DNA of 14,144 nucleotides from Chloroflexota bacterium (GTDB taxonomy: Bacteria; Chloroflexota; Anaerolineae; Anaerolineales; Anaerolineaceae): NCBI GenBank assembly GCA_023406965.1, contig JAEXTI010000016.1:1-14144 (forward strand), in the 5' to 3' direction. How positions within the stretch are numbered: the stretch's first letter is position 1; each line of letters opens with the position of its first letter. This document shows, one piece after another, positions 5,920 through 13,441 of this stretch. A model generated the notes under the pieces. It did no database searches and had not been told where the DNA came from. It saw only the letters and a program-made list of their open reading frames with translations. Both the position numbers and the translations under genes were made by a program.

Positions 5920-5953
5920 GTGTAGGGGGCAATTCATGAATTGCCTCCTACAC
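5920..5953. repeat. Palindrome around GGCAATTCATGAATTGCC
   Basis: Arms of 16 nt (5920-5935, 5938-5953) pair with a single G/T discrepancy around a 2-nt centre. It directly abuts the -35 of the selC promoter. It resembles common dispersed intergenic palindromes. Confidence 0.6.
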
Positions 5954-5978
5954 GATACCCAAAGTCCACACTATAGGC

Positions 5979-6026
5979 GGCCCGTGTGGGTCAAGGTCGG
6001 GGCGGGAAACCCGCCCCCTACGGGCC
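5979..6026. repeat. Nested GC-rich palindrome
   Basis: The outer arms GGCCCGT (5979-5985) and ACGGGCC (6020-6026) enclose an 8-bp hairpin GGGGCGGG/CCCGCCCC (5999-6017, loop AAA). Confidence 0.55.
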
Positions 6027-6079
6027 TGGGTGGAGGTGCCGGGCATGCAACGGTTGGAGAAAATTGGGGTTATTTGTAA

Positions 6080-6099
6080 GGACAATTCTAAAAATTGCC
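6080..6099. repeat. Degenerate copy of the GGCAATT/AATTGCC palindrome
   Basis: GGACAATT and AATTGCC flank CTAAA. The arms match the ends of the palindrome at 5920-5953, with one arm decayed. Confidence 0.35.
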
Positions 6100-6112
6100 T
6101 CTTCCCAGACTC

Positions 6113-6140
6113 TTTACATTTTGGGCGAGGGTGATATAAT
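6113..6140 (+). promoter_or_regulatory. Promoter of the ATP-grasp ligase operon
   Basis: -35 TTTACA (6113-6118), 16-bp spacer, consensus -10 TATAAT (6135-6140). The predicted start near 6147 gives a leader of about 56 nt, which holds a small hairpin (GCGAAAA, AAAG, TTTTCGC). Confidence 0.7.
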
Positions 6141-6202
6141 CCGCCGCTTGGCGAAAAAAAGTTTTCGCTAGAATTGGTTTTAGTGTCAATAAGGAATGAC
6201 CC

Positions 6203-7405
6203 ATGGACCTCAATAAATTGTTTGAGCAAGAACAGGAGCAAGACTCCGATAAGCCTCCCAGTCGTCGTCCGCGACCGGCGCGACCCTGGCGGGTCGCCGT
6301 AATCGCCAACGTGAAGGGGGAGACAGCGTTGCCGATCGATGCACCCGCCGATGCCGGCGCGGAGTTTGACCGCAGAGAAACGATCCAGTCCATTCAGGAC
6401 GCAATCGAATCCGACGGTCACACCACCCGTTTCCTTTCCGCCGACTATACCCTGCTCGATACCATCCGCGAATACAACCCGGATATTTGCTTCAATATCG
6501 CCGAAGGCATTATGGGCGATGGACGCGAAGCCCAGGTGCCCGCGCTGCTGGAAATGCTGCGCGTGCCCTACACCGCCTCGCGCGTTCTGGCCAACGCCGT
6601 CGGTTTGGACAAGACCATGACCAAGCGCATCTGGCGCGATCACGGGCTGCCCACCGCCCCCTTCCAGGAGTTCTCTACCGGCTTCGAGCCTTTGGACCCC
6701 GACCTGACCTTCCCGTTGTTCGTCAAACCGGCTCGCGAAGGCACCGGCATGGGCATGGACAACGGCTCTATCGTTCACGACGAGGTCGCGCTGCGAGCGC
6801 GCGTGCGCTGGACCATTGAATCCTACAAACAACCGGCCCTGGTCGAGACCTATCTCTCCGGGCGCGAGTTCACCGTAGGCGTGATGGGCCGCACGGATGC
6901 GCTGCCCTACGTGCGCCGCCCATCCCTGTACCGCGCCGACGGCTTCCACCGCTTCCCGGTTCTGGAGGTGGACAACTTCAACACCATTACCCCCGGCGTG
7001 TACGGACACAAAGCCAAAACTCTGCATACGGGCGATCAAGGCGTGCCGGACTTCCTGTGCCCGGCGCCTATCGATGAAGCCCTGGCCGACGAACTGCGCG
7101 AGCTGGCCATCCGCGCCCACAACGCCCTCAACGCACTGGACGTTTCGCGGGTGGACATTCGCCTGGACGCCGAAGGCAACCCTCGCCTGCTGGAAATCAA
7201 CACCCTGCCTGGGTTGACCCCCGGATTCAGCGATCTGTGCGTCATTGCCGGAGCCGAAGGCGTCAGCTACCAGGACTTGATCCTGGAGATCCTCTACCTG
7301 GGCGCTTCGCGCTTCAACCTGCTGCAAGTTCCACAGGAGTGCCTGCCGGTACAGTTGAGCGTTCCGGTCGGCAGCCTGCGCCATCCCCGGCTGCAATACA
7401 AATAA
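6203..7405 (+). CDS. ATP-grasp ligase, D-alanine--D-alanine ligase-like
   Basis: The product is 400 residues. The ATP-grasp core follows the Ddl order: FNIAEGIMGDGREAQVPALLEML (98-120), VPYTASRVLANAVGLDKTMTK (121-141), FVKPAREGTGMGM (173-185), VETYLSGREFTVGVM (214-228), RVDIRLD (316-322), and the metal-binding LLEINTLPGLTPGFSDL (329-345; E331, N333). The N-terminus departs from true Ddl: RVAVIANVKGE (30-40) replaces the usual GG-S-EHE-S block, and the omega-loop region reads GVYGHKAKT. The acceptor substrate is thus uncertain; it may ligate another dipeptide or amino acid. Length exceeds the usual 300-370 because of a charged, probably disordered N-terminus (residues 1-28). AAGGAA lies 9-14 nt before the ATG. 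Four bases separate it from the next gene. Confidence 0.85.
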   Translation: MDLNKLFEQEQEQDSDKPPSRRPRPARPWRVAVIANVKGETALPIDAPADAGAEFDRRETIQSIQDAIESDGHTTRFLSADYTLLDTIREYNPDICFNIAEGIMGDGREAQVPALLEMLRVPYTASRVLANAVGLDKTMTKRIWRDHGLPTAPFQEFSTGFEPLDPDLTFPLFVKPAREGTGMGMDNGSIVHDEVALRARVRWTIESYKQPALVETYLSGREFTVGVMGRTDALPYVRRPSLYRADGFHRFPVLEVDNFNTITPGVYGHKAKTLHTGDQGVPDFLCPAPIDEALADELRELAIRAHNALNALDVSRVDIRLDAEGNPRLLEINTLPGLTPGFSDLCVIAGAEGVSYQDLILEILYLGASRFNLLQVPQECLPVQLSVPVGSLRHPRLQYK

Positions 7406-7409
7406 AACC

Positions 7410-7820
7410 ATGAAAGAAATGGATGCTTTCCTCGATAAACCCCTGCTGGCGCGCATGGCCACCGTCGACCCGCACACCCTGCAACCGCACGTGGTGCCGG
7501 TGTGGTACGGCTGGGACGGCGAGAGCCTGTGGATTAGCGCTTTTCGATCCACGCGCAAGGTGCGCGAGCTGGTGAAGAACCCGCTCATCTCCGTGGTCAT
7601 CGACGTGGACCAGGGCGAAGGCATCCGCGCGGTGCTGATGGAAGGGGAAGCCGAACTGTTCACCGAGCCGCGCGAGCGCATGGAAGAACTGACGGCCTGG
7701 ATCTACGAGCGGTACCTGGGGCCGGAGGGCGTCAAAGCCGCCGATCCGCAATCGTGGATCAAAGACCCCGAGGCGCTGTTGATCAAGCTGAAGCCAACCC
7801 GGGTGAAAAGCTGGAAGTAA
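7410..7820 (+). CDS. Pyridoxamine 5'-phosphate oxidase-fold protein (PPOX class, FMN or F420 binding)
   Basis: The product is 136 residues forming a split-beta-barrel. Typical pattern: FLDKPLLARMATVDPHTLQPHVVPVWYGWDGESLWI (7-42), then FRSTRKVRELVKNPLISVVID (45-65, phosphate-contacting RSTRKV) and AVLMEGEAELF (74-84). This class binds FMN, F420 or heme-like cofactors and mostly reduces small substrates; the cofactor cannot be decided here. The ATG is four bases after the ligase stop with no evident Shine-Dalgarno, so it probably depends on translational coupling. Genes of this family are short and common; the coupling to a Ddl-like ligase is the informative part. Confidence 0.87.
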   Translation: MKEMDAFLDKPLLARMATVDPHTLQPHVVPVWYGWDGESLWISAFRSTRKVRELVKNPLISVVIDVDQGEGIRAVLMEGEAELFTEPRERMEELTAWIYERYLGPEGVKAADPQSWIKDPEALLIKLKPTRVKSWK

Positions 7821-7824
7821 GGCA

Positions 7825-7873
7825 TAAAAAAAGACCCTAAGGGTTTCGGAAAACCCTTAGGGTCTAATTTTTC
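7825..7873. terminator. Bidirectional intrinsic terminator
   Basis: A perfect 15-bp stem (7832-7846 and 7851-7865) with loop CGGA. An A-run precedes it (7825-7832) and ATTTTT follows, so it works on both strands. It separates the convergent PPOX and PhaR-like genes. Confidence 0.9.
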
Positions 7874-8368
7874 CTACTTTAAACGGGCGAGTTCTTCTTC
7901 CAAGGCCCGCACCTGGCGGCGCAGTTCCTCCAGGTCGGGGTTGGGTTCAGGCTCGACATCCGGCGGGGGTGCGCCGGCGGCGCGCATTTTCTCGAACATG
8001 GCTCGCGCCACCTCGGCAGTCAATTCTCCCCGCGCCACCAGTTCGTCCAGGCGGCGGCGCAGTTCCTCTTCGAGGTGGCCCTGCGGGTCAAAAGCCGCGA
8101 GCAAGCGCTCGCGCAGCGTTTCAATCGTCTCGCCGCCGGCCTGGATCAAGCGGGTGAGGACGACCTGAGGCAGCAGTTCGCCAATGCGTTTCTCCTCGCC
8201 CAGCAAGATTTGGAAGAGGGTCAGCGAGGTGATATCGCGGCCTGTGTCGTGGTCCACCACCTGCACATCCTGGCCCTGGCGGATCATGGCGGCGACCTCG
8301 CTCAACGAAACATAACGACGCGCCTCGGTATCGTAGAGCTTACGGTTCGAATACCGTTTGATAATCAT
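7874..8368 (-). CDS. PhaR-like polyhydroxyalkanoate regulator with phasin-like C-terminal half
   Basis: The product is 164 residues. I use the start MIIKRYSNRKLYDT (ATG 8366-8368), which is the exact N-terminus of the PHB/PHA accumulation regulator DNA-binding domain (residues 2-61, through ITSLTLFQILLGEE). The upstream reading from 8437 crosses a hairpin and is unlikely. PhaR represses phasin genes and binds PHA granules in well-studied bacteria. The second half differs from the classical PhaR tail: LDELVARGELTAEVARAMF (107-125) parallels VDRLVERGEMAENDARKLV of the neighbouring phasin (41-59). A Pro-rich linker and a terminal coiled coil (145-164) follow, also echoed in the phasin. No PHA synthase is in the window, so the link to PHA is by family only. 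The ribosome site is weak. Confidence 0.88.
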   Translation of the reverse strand: MIIKRYSNRKLYDTEARRYVSLSEVAAMIRQGQDVQVVDHDTGRDITSLTLFQILLGEEKRIGELLPQVVLTRLIQAGGETIETLRERLLAAFDPQGHLEEELRRRLDELVARGELTAEVARAMFEKMRAAGAPPPDVEPEPNPDLEELRRQVRALEEELARLK

Positions 8369-8398
8369 GGTAGTTACCCACACAGAATTAAAGAAACC

Positions 8399-8451
8399 CC
8401 GAATTTGAGTTATTGATGGGCGCGAAGCGCCCATCAATAACTCAAATTCGG
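8399..8451. terminator. Perfect 25-bp hairpin between the phasin and PhaR-like genes
   Basis: Arms 8399-8423 and 8427-8451 are fully complementary with a 3-nt loop. On the minus strand it is 28 nt after the phasin stop and 30 nt before the PhaR-like start, followed by GGTTTCTTT. It may terminate or attenuate phasin transcription, or protect the upstream mRNA. The T-run is imperfect. Confidence 0.6.
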
Positions 8452-8479
8452 AACTATTCTTGACCTCTGCCGTAGGAGG

Positions 8480-8818
8480 TTATTTCTCCTGGGCTTTCTT
8501 CAATTCCTCAACCTGGCGGGTCAGCTCGGCAATGCGCGCGGTGAGGGCTTCCAGGTCAGACTTGGAAGCCGAACCGGCAACTTTCTTGTCATGCTGCTTG
8601 CGATCGCGTTCGAGCTTCTCGCGGCGGTCCATGATCTCGCGCACCAGTTTGCGGGCGTCATTTTCGGCCATTTCACCGCGCTCCACCAGCCGGTCGACAA
8701 ACGAGCTCATCTCTTCCTGGGCCAGCGAAGCAGCGCCGACGGCTGCGAGCAGCACCATGCGAGTGGCATCATATAATGTGCCGCGCTTCGATTTTTCGGT
8801 TTCATCTTTTTCGGTCAT
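8480..8818 (-). CDS. Phasin family protein (PhaI-like granule-associated)
   Basis: The product is 112 residues, small and helical. YDATRMVLLAAVGAASLAQEEMSSFVDRLVERGEMAENDARKLV (16-59) has the phasin pattern: amphipathic helix, A-Q-E-E, then LV.RGE...A..AR. A charged helix (60-80) and a C-terminal heptad-like coiled coil (88-110, DLEALTARIAELTRQVEELK) follow. Phasins coat polyhydroxyalkanoate granules; homologues also occur in bacteria without PHA, where they may act as envelope-lipid or chaperone-like proteins, so the role here is open. AAGGAG is 8 nt upstream of ATG 8816-8818, behind a strong promoter (8859-8887). It is followed by the PhaR-like gene on the same strand after a 25-bp hairpin. 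Confidence 0.85.
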   Translation of the reverse strand: MTEKDETEKSKRGTLYDATRMVLLAAVGAASLAQEEMSSFVDRLVERGEMAENDARKLVREIMDRREKLERDRKQHDKKVAGSASKSDLEALTARIAELTRQVEELKKAQEK

Positions 8819-8858
8819 GGGGGAATCTCCTTATAAATAGGTACCGTTCGACCATATC

Positions 8859-8887
8859 AATATAACGCAGCGCGTCACAAAAGTCAA
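8859..8887 (-). promoter_or_regulatory. Strong sigma70-type promoter of the phasin gene
   Basis: On the minus strand: -35 TTGACT (8882-8887), 17-bp spacer, -10 TATATT (8859-8864). The predicted start near 8852 gives a leader of about 34 nt ending in AAGGAG. It diverges from the cyclase promoter, with about 55 bp between the two -10 regions and -35 sides overlapping. PhaR-type feedback at this site would be expected but no operator is proven. Confidence 0.75.
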
Positions 8888-8938
8888 GCCACCAGGGGTT
8901 TTTGGGATGGTCGCAAAGGGAGAGCAAATTTGGTTCTA

Positions 8939-8947
8939 TGTTATACT
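8939..8947 (+). promoter_or_regulatory. Extended -10 promoter of the diguanylate cyclase
   Basis: TGTTATACT gives a TG-n extended -10 with TATACT (8942-8947). No clear -35 is seen. The predicted start near 8954 leaves about 35 nt to the ATG at 8989. Confidence 0.5.
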
Positions 8948-8988
8948 CATCTTTGTATTCTCTTAGATTGGATCGTAGGGAAGGCGAA

Positions 8989-11900
8989 ATGCGCGCTTTA
9001 CTGGACAGGCTGGCCGGAATCAGGCTGCATGTGCGCGCCTCCTGGCTGGCATTTGGGGGAGCTTTCATTATCCTGGCTGCCGCGCTGCTGCTGCATATTC
9101 CCATGTCTCGCGCCGGGTTAGCCGAAGCCCGTCAAGCCATCCTTGAATCCGACCTTGCGGCGGCCAGCTCCATCCTGAACAGTTTGCGGCCCCAACTGGA
9201 AGCCGAAACCGGGGACTTTTTCCTCCCCAGCCCAACCAACACTCTGCTCCCCTCGCGACTACTGCTGGTGGATGCCGAGGGGAAAATTCTGGCCGATTCG
9301 GGAAGCCAGCCCGCGCTCCCGGCCGATCTTGCCGGCCTGGCAAACAAGGCTGCCGGAGGCGAGCCCCAATCTTTGTGGCTTCCTGGCGATGTCATCTCAT
9401 TCACTGCTCTGCCAGCCCCAAACGCAACCGCACAAGACAATCCGATATTCATCCGTCTGGTGGATCACCAACAAAACATCGCGGCCATCCGGCAGCAGCA
9501 AACGGTCAATATGCTTTTGTACGCATTGTTTGCCCTGGCGTTGACGGCTCTGGCGGCGCTGGCGTTGTGGTATTTCTACTTCCGGCCGGTGCAACAGTTG
9601 GGTGAACTTGCCGAAACCGTATCCAATGAAGGCAAAGCAGTCAGCGTTCCGGCGATGCCCACCGTGGAGTTGGATCAAGTTGGGCAATCAATCCACCAGA
9701 TGATTGAAAAGATCACTGCTCAACAAAACGCCGTGGAAGATTTGAACCGGCAGTTGGAAGAACGCGTGAAGCGGCGCACCGGCGAGCTACACAACGCCAC
9801 CCTGGCTTTGCAACAACGCGCGGCAGAGATGAACTCGCTGAACATCCTGATGAACTCGGCCTTCAGCGCCGAAAGCCTGCCCGAGCTGACCGATCACGCG
9901 GTGCGAGATGCCGTGCGTTTGATGCAAGCCAATGCCGGAGAAATCATCCTCAATGGCATTCAAGCCAGTTACAATTTGCCCAACGGCAGCCGGCTTTTAA
10001 GCGGCATCGCCGACGTGTACGGTATTCAGCCTGCGCAAGAAATTCTCATCCACGACTGGCAGTCCCTGACGCTGCCGCCGAAGCTGCTCGAAGTGGGCAA
10101 CTCGCTGAAGAGCGCGGGCATCAACAGCACCATCAGCTTGCCCATTCTGGTTGGCCGAGAAGTGGTTGGGCGGTTGAGTCTGGCCGGCGCGCTGCCCAAT
10201 CGCTGGCAAGAGCGCGACCTTGACCTGGCGCGAATCATTTGCCGGCAGTTGGGCGCCGCCGCAGAACGCATCCGCGTGTTTGAGGATTCGCAGTTGAATA
10301 ACCGGCTGATGGCCAAGCTCATCATCCACAGCGAGCGCCTGAACCGGAACTACAATCTCTCTGATCTGGTGAAGGCCATTGGCAAAGCCGCCCAGGAACT
10401 GACCGGTGTGCAGCAAGCCGCCATGTTCTTGCTCGAACAGAGCAATCAGTACACCTGCGCCTGGCACACGGGCATTAGCGCGCAGACGGTCGCCACCATC
10501 ACAGCCCATCTGCACGGCTCGCAGAACAAGGATATCCTTTCGCTCAATTCGCCCCTCTTGCTTGATGATCTTTCCAACCCAGCCGAATCCCCACCCTGGA
10601 TTTATTGGAATGACGAATTGCAAGACCTTTCGGCAGCGGGTGTGCTACCGCTGATCTTTGAACAACGCGTCAGCGCGGTGATCCTGGTGTTCTATCGCCA
10701 GCCGGCGCAATGGAAACGTATCGAACTGGAAGTCTTTCAGGCATTCACCCGCCAGGCAGCCATTGCCCTGGAGAATTCTCGGCTGATTGAAGTGGAGCGG
10801 GATAACCGCAACCTGGCCGAAGCCTTGCGCGACGTAGCCTCCGCTTTGAACAGCACCATGACCGTCAGCCAGGTCAATGATCGAATTCTAACCATCCTCG
10901 GCCGGGTGGTGCCGCATGATGCTGCCGATATCATGATGATCGATAGCGGCAAGATCGACATCATCAATGCGCATGGCTACCCGGAAGGGACCCCATCTTT
11001 AGACGGCCTGTGGCCACAAACGCTGGAATCGTTTAAAACTTACTCGCGTATCGCGGAAACCGGTCAGAGCATGGTTATCCCCGATACCCACCGCAACTCC
11101 AACTGGACCCGGCTTCCCAACGCCGATTGGATTCGCTCCTGGGCCGCAGCGCCGATTCGCGCCCGCGGACAGGTGGTGGGCTTTATCAATGTTTGCAGCC
11201 GGAAAGTTGGCTTCTATAACGCCCACCACGGGCTGATCTTGCAAACCTTTGCCGATCAGGCCTCCTCGGCCATTGAAAACGCCCGCTTGTTTGCCACGGC
11301 TCACCGCGAGATGAACGAGGCCGGTTCGCTTTTCCGCGCGCTCACGCCACTGCTCATTCCCGGCGGCAACTTGAATACCATGGCCGAGCAATTTGTGCAC
11401 GCTGTGCGGCGCGAATTCAATGTTGGCCACTGCTCCATGCTGATCATGGATGAAGAAAGCGAGCGGTTGAACATCATCCAACAAGCCGGCTGGATTCTCA
11501 AACCGCCCCACCCGTTGTTGATTGCAGGAAACGGCCTGACCGTTGCCGCGGCTCGTTCTGGAAGACCCGTTTATGCCCCGGATGTCAGCCAGGAACCACT
11601 GTACATTGCCGGCGCGGAAAGCACGCGCAGCGAATTCGCCATCCCCTTCAAATCCGGCAGTCGTGTGCTGGGCGTGCTCAACATCGAATCGGAAGAATTC
11701 GACTACTTTGACGAGCAGACCCGCAAGGTGATCGTATCACTGGTTGAACAGGCCAGCCTGGTGCTGGAAAACCACTTCCTGTTAGAAAACACCCGCCGTA
11801 ACGCTCGCCAAACCGACATCCTCAACCAGATCACCCAAATTTCGTTGCAGGCAGGGCAGGCGGAACAAGCCCTGCAAGGGATTGCCGAGCGAGTGGGGGC

Positions 11901-13296
11901 ATTGTTGGCAGCCGACGGGTGTTATATTGCCGCCTGGGACGAAGTGACCCGCCAATCCACTCCGCTGGCCAAATGGGGCATCGGCCTGGAAGGGTTTGAT
12001 AAAGTTCTCAGCGGGTCGGACAATCGCACGCTCACCGCCGCGCTGGTAGATGCCGGGCGCCCGCTGGCGCTGGATGATGTGCTTACCGCCAATTTGATTG
12101 ACCTGGATTGGGCTCTATCGTTCCCGTTGCCCTCCTTCTTAGGCTCACCGCTCATCTCGGGCGGAAGCGCCCTGGGCGCCATTCTGGTCAGTTTCAACGG
12201 ACTGCATCACTTTACCCGCCGCGAGACCACCTTGCTGGAGCAGGCCGCCGCCCAGATCGCGCTGGTACTGGCTAAAATTCAATCCCTGGAACTGGCCCAG
12301 GCACAATTGGCTCAGTCGGAGAAGCTGCGCCAGGCCACGGCTGCCCTCACCACCACTCTGGATTATCCCGAAGTCATCCGCAGGATCAAGTTGCACTTGC
12401 CTACATTGTTGAGATTCGACGACCTGGTGATCTTCGAGGTTCACGAACACACCCTCAAACTGGTTGCCCAGCACAATGCACCCGGCGGAGACGAACTCCT
12501 CGGGTTAGAAACGCCCATCACAGATGAAATTTTCCAACAGGTGAAGCGCACCAAGCAGCCCCTGTCCATCGATGATGCGCAGCTTGACCCACGAATTACG
12601 CACTGGGACCGGCCCGAACTTACCCACAGCTTCCTCAGCCTGCCCCTACTGGCGGGCAATGAGATCTTCTGCGTTGTCAATGTCGGGCGGCAGACCCTTC
12701 AACCTTTCTCCGCCGAAGAGATCCTTGCGGCGCGGGTGTTTGCCAACCAGGCCGGCGTGGCCTTGCAAAACTCCCTCCTGCACTCTGAGCTGCAACAATG
12801 GGCCACGACCGACCCGCTGACGGGGTTGTATAACCGGCGCGGCTTCTTTGGCCTGGCCCGCCACGAACTGGAACGCAGCCGCCGCTTCACCCGCCCATTA
12901 TCTGTGCTCATGATGGATATCGACCGGTTCAAACAGGTGAACGACACCCACGGTCACCCGGTCGGCGACGTTGTTCTTCAACAAATGGCCGACCGCTTTC
13001 GGGAAGTGCTGCGTGAAATCGATTTGATCTGCCGTTACGGCGGGGAAGAGTTCTGCATTCTGCTCTCTGAAAGCGACCTGGAAGGCGCATTGAAAGCTGC
13101 CGAACGCATCTTGCATGAAGTGAGCAGCCGCCCGTTTGAAACCCGGGTTGGCCCGCTGAACATCACCATCAGCATCGGGCTGGCCACACTAGATGGAGCG
13201 GATATCGGGCTGGAAGAGCTACTCGATCAGGCTGACAAAGCCCTGTTCCAGGCTAAGACCGCCGGACGAAACCAGGTAGCCTGCTACAAACCTTGA
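8989..13296 (+). CDS. Membrane diguanylate cyclase with HAMP and about six GAF domains
   Basis: The product is 1,435 residues. I start it at MRALLDRLAG (8989) because GGGAAGG precedes it and the promoter (8942) lies inside the longer reading. Order: membrane helix (17-37); extracytoplasmic sensor (40-172, with RLLLVDAEGKILADSG, Cache-like); membrane helix (173-197); HAMP (198-250); coiled coil (250-285); GAF-like units near 292-430, 455-597, 615-768, 790-930, 948-1098 and 1115-1263; GGDEF (1268-1433). The cyclase is intact: DPLTGLYNRRGF (1275-1286), MMDIDRFKQVND (1308-1319, metal ligand D1310), active-site GGEEF (1351-1355) and inhibitory RxxD (R1342-D1345, five residues upstream). It should make cyclic di-GMP in response to external and several cytoplasmic signals. 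GAF ligands cannot be read. GAF edges are approximate. It ends with TGA TAG before a terminator. Confidence 0.93.
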   Translation: MRALLDRLAGIRLHVRASWLAFGGAFIILAAALLLHIPMSRAGLAEARQAILESDLAAASSILNSLRPQLEAETGDFFLPSPTNTLLPSRLLLVDAEGKILADSGSQPALPADLAGLANKAAGGEPQSLWLPGDVISFTALPAPNATAQDNPIFIRLVDHQQNIAAIRQQQTVNMLLYALFALALTALAALALWYFYFRPVQQLGELAETVSNEGKAVSVPAMPTVELDQVGQSIHQMIEKITAQQNAVEDLNRQLEERVKRRTGELHNATLALQQRAAEMNSLNILMNSAFSAESLPELTDHAVRDAVRLMQANAGEIILNGIQASYNLPNGSRLLSGIADVYGIQPAQEILIHDWQSLTLPPKLLEVGNSLKSAGINSTISLPILVGREVVGRLSLAGALPNRWQERDLDLARIICRQLGAAAERIRVFEDSQLNNRLMAKLIIHSERLNRNYNLSDLVKAIGKAAQELTGVQQAAMFLLEQSNQYTCAWHTGISAQTVATITAHLHGSQNKDILSLNSPLLLDDLSNPAESPPWIYWNDELQDLSAAGVLPLIFEQRVSAVILVFYRQPAQWKRIELEVFQAFTRQAAIALENSRLIEVERDNRNLAEALRDVASALNSTMTVSQVNDRILTILGRVVPHDAADIMMIDSGKIDIINAHGYPEGTPSLDGLWPQTLESFKTYSRIAETGQSMVIPDTHRNSNWTRLPNADWIRSWAAAPIRARGQVVGFINVCSRKVGFYNAHHGLILQTFADQASSAIENARLFATAHREMNEAGSLFRALTPLLIPGGNLNTMAEQFVHAVRREFNVGHCSMLIMDEESERLNIIQQAGWILKPPHPLLIAGNGLTVAAARSGRPVYAPDVSQEPLYIAGAESTRSEFAIPFKSGSRVLGVLNIESEEFDYFDEQTRKVIVSLVEQASLVLENHFLLENTRRNARQTDILNQITQISLQAGQAEQALQGIAERVGALLAADGCYIAAWDEVTRQSTPLAKWGIGLEGFDKVLSGSDNRTLTAALVDAGRPLALDDVLTANLIDLDWALSFPLPSFLGSPLISGGSALGAILVSFNGLHHFTRRETTLLEQAAAQIALVLAKIQSLELAQAQLAQSEKLRQATAALTTTLDYPEVIRRIKLHLPTLLRFDDLVIFEVHEHTLKLVAQHNAPGGDELLGLETPITDEIFQQVKRTKQPLSIDDAQLDPRITHWDRPELTHSFLSLPLLAGNEIFCVVNVGRQTLQPFSAEEILAARVFANQAGVALQNSLLHSELQQWATTDPLTGLYNRRGFFGLARHELERSRRFTRPLSVLMMDIDRFKQVNDTHGHPVGDVVLQQMADRFREVLREIDLICRYGGEEFCILLSESDLEGALKAAERILHEVSSRPFETRVGPLNITISIGLATLDGADIGLEELLDQADKALFQAKTAGRNQVACYKP

Positions 13297-13298
13297 TA

Positions 13299-13333
13299 GC
13301 GCCCCCTGTGGGCGCAACTTTTCTCTTTCTCTC
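13299..13333 (+). terminator. Intrinsic terminator after the diguanylate cyclase
   Basis: GCGCCC (13299-13304), loop CCTGT, GGGCGC (13310-13315), then AACTTTTCTCTTTCT. It overlaps the second stop codon. Confidence 0.75.
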
Positions 13334-13441
13334 GCGTATAGCATTATGAAACAAGATCAACGCGACCTGGGCAAGAAAACAAACCCAGATCCGTCGCAGG
13401 GATCACACTTAAACGGTTGGTGCGAGAGAAGGAGCTTAACT

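Noticed and set aside
5948..7681. 577-residue minus-strand reading frame across the ligase and PPOX genes
   Set aside because: It runs opposite two clearly real genes and through intergenic palindromes, and has no recognisable domain.
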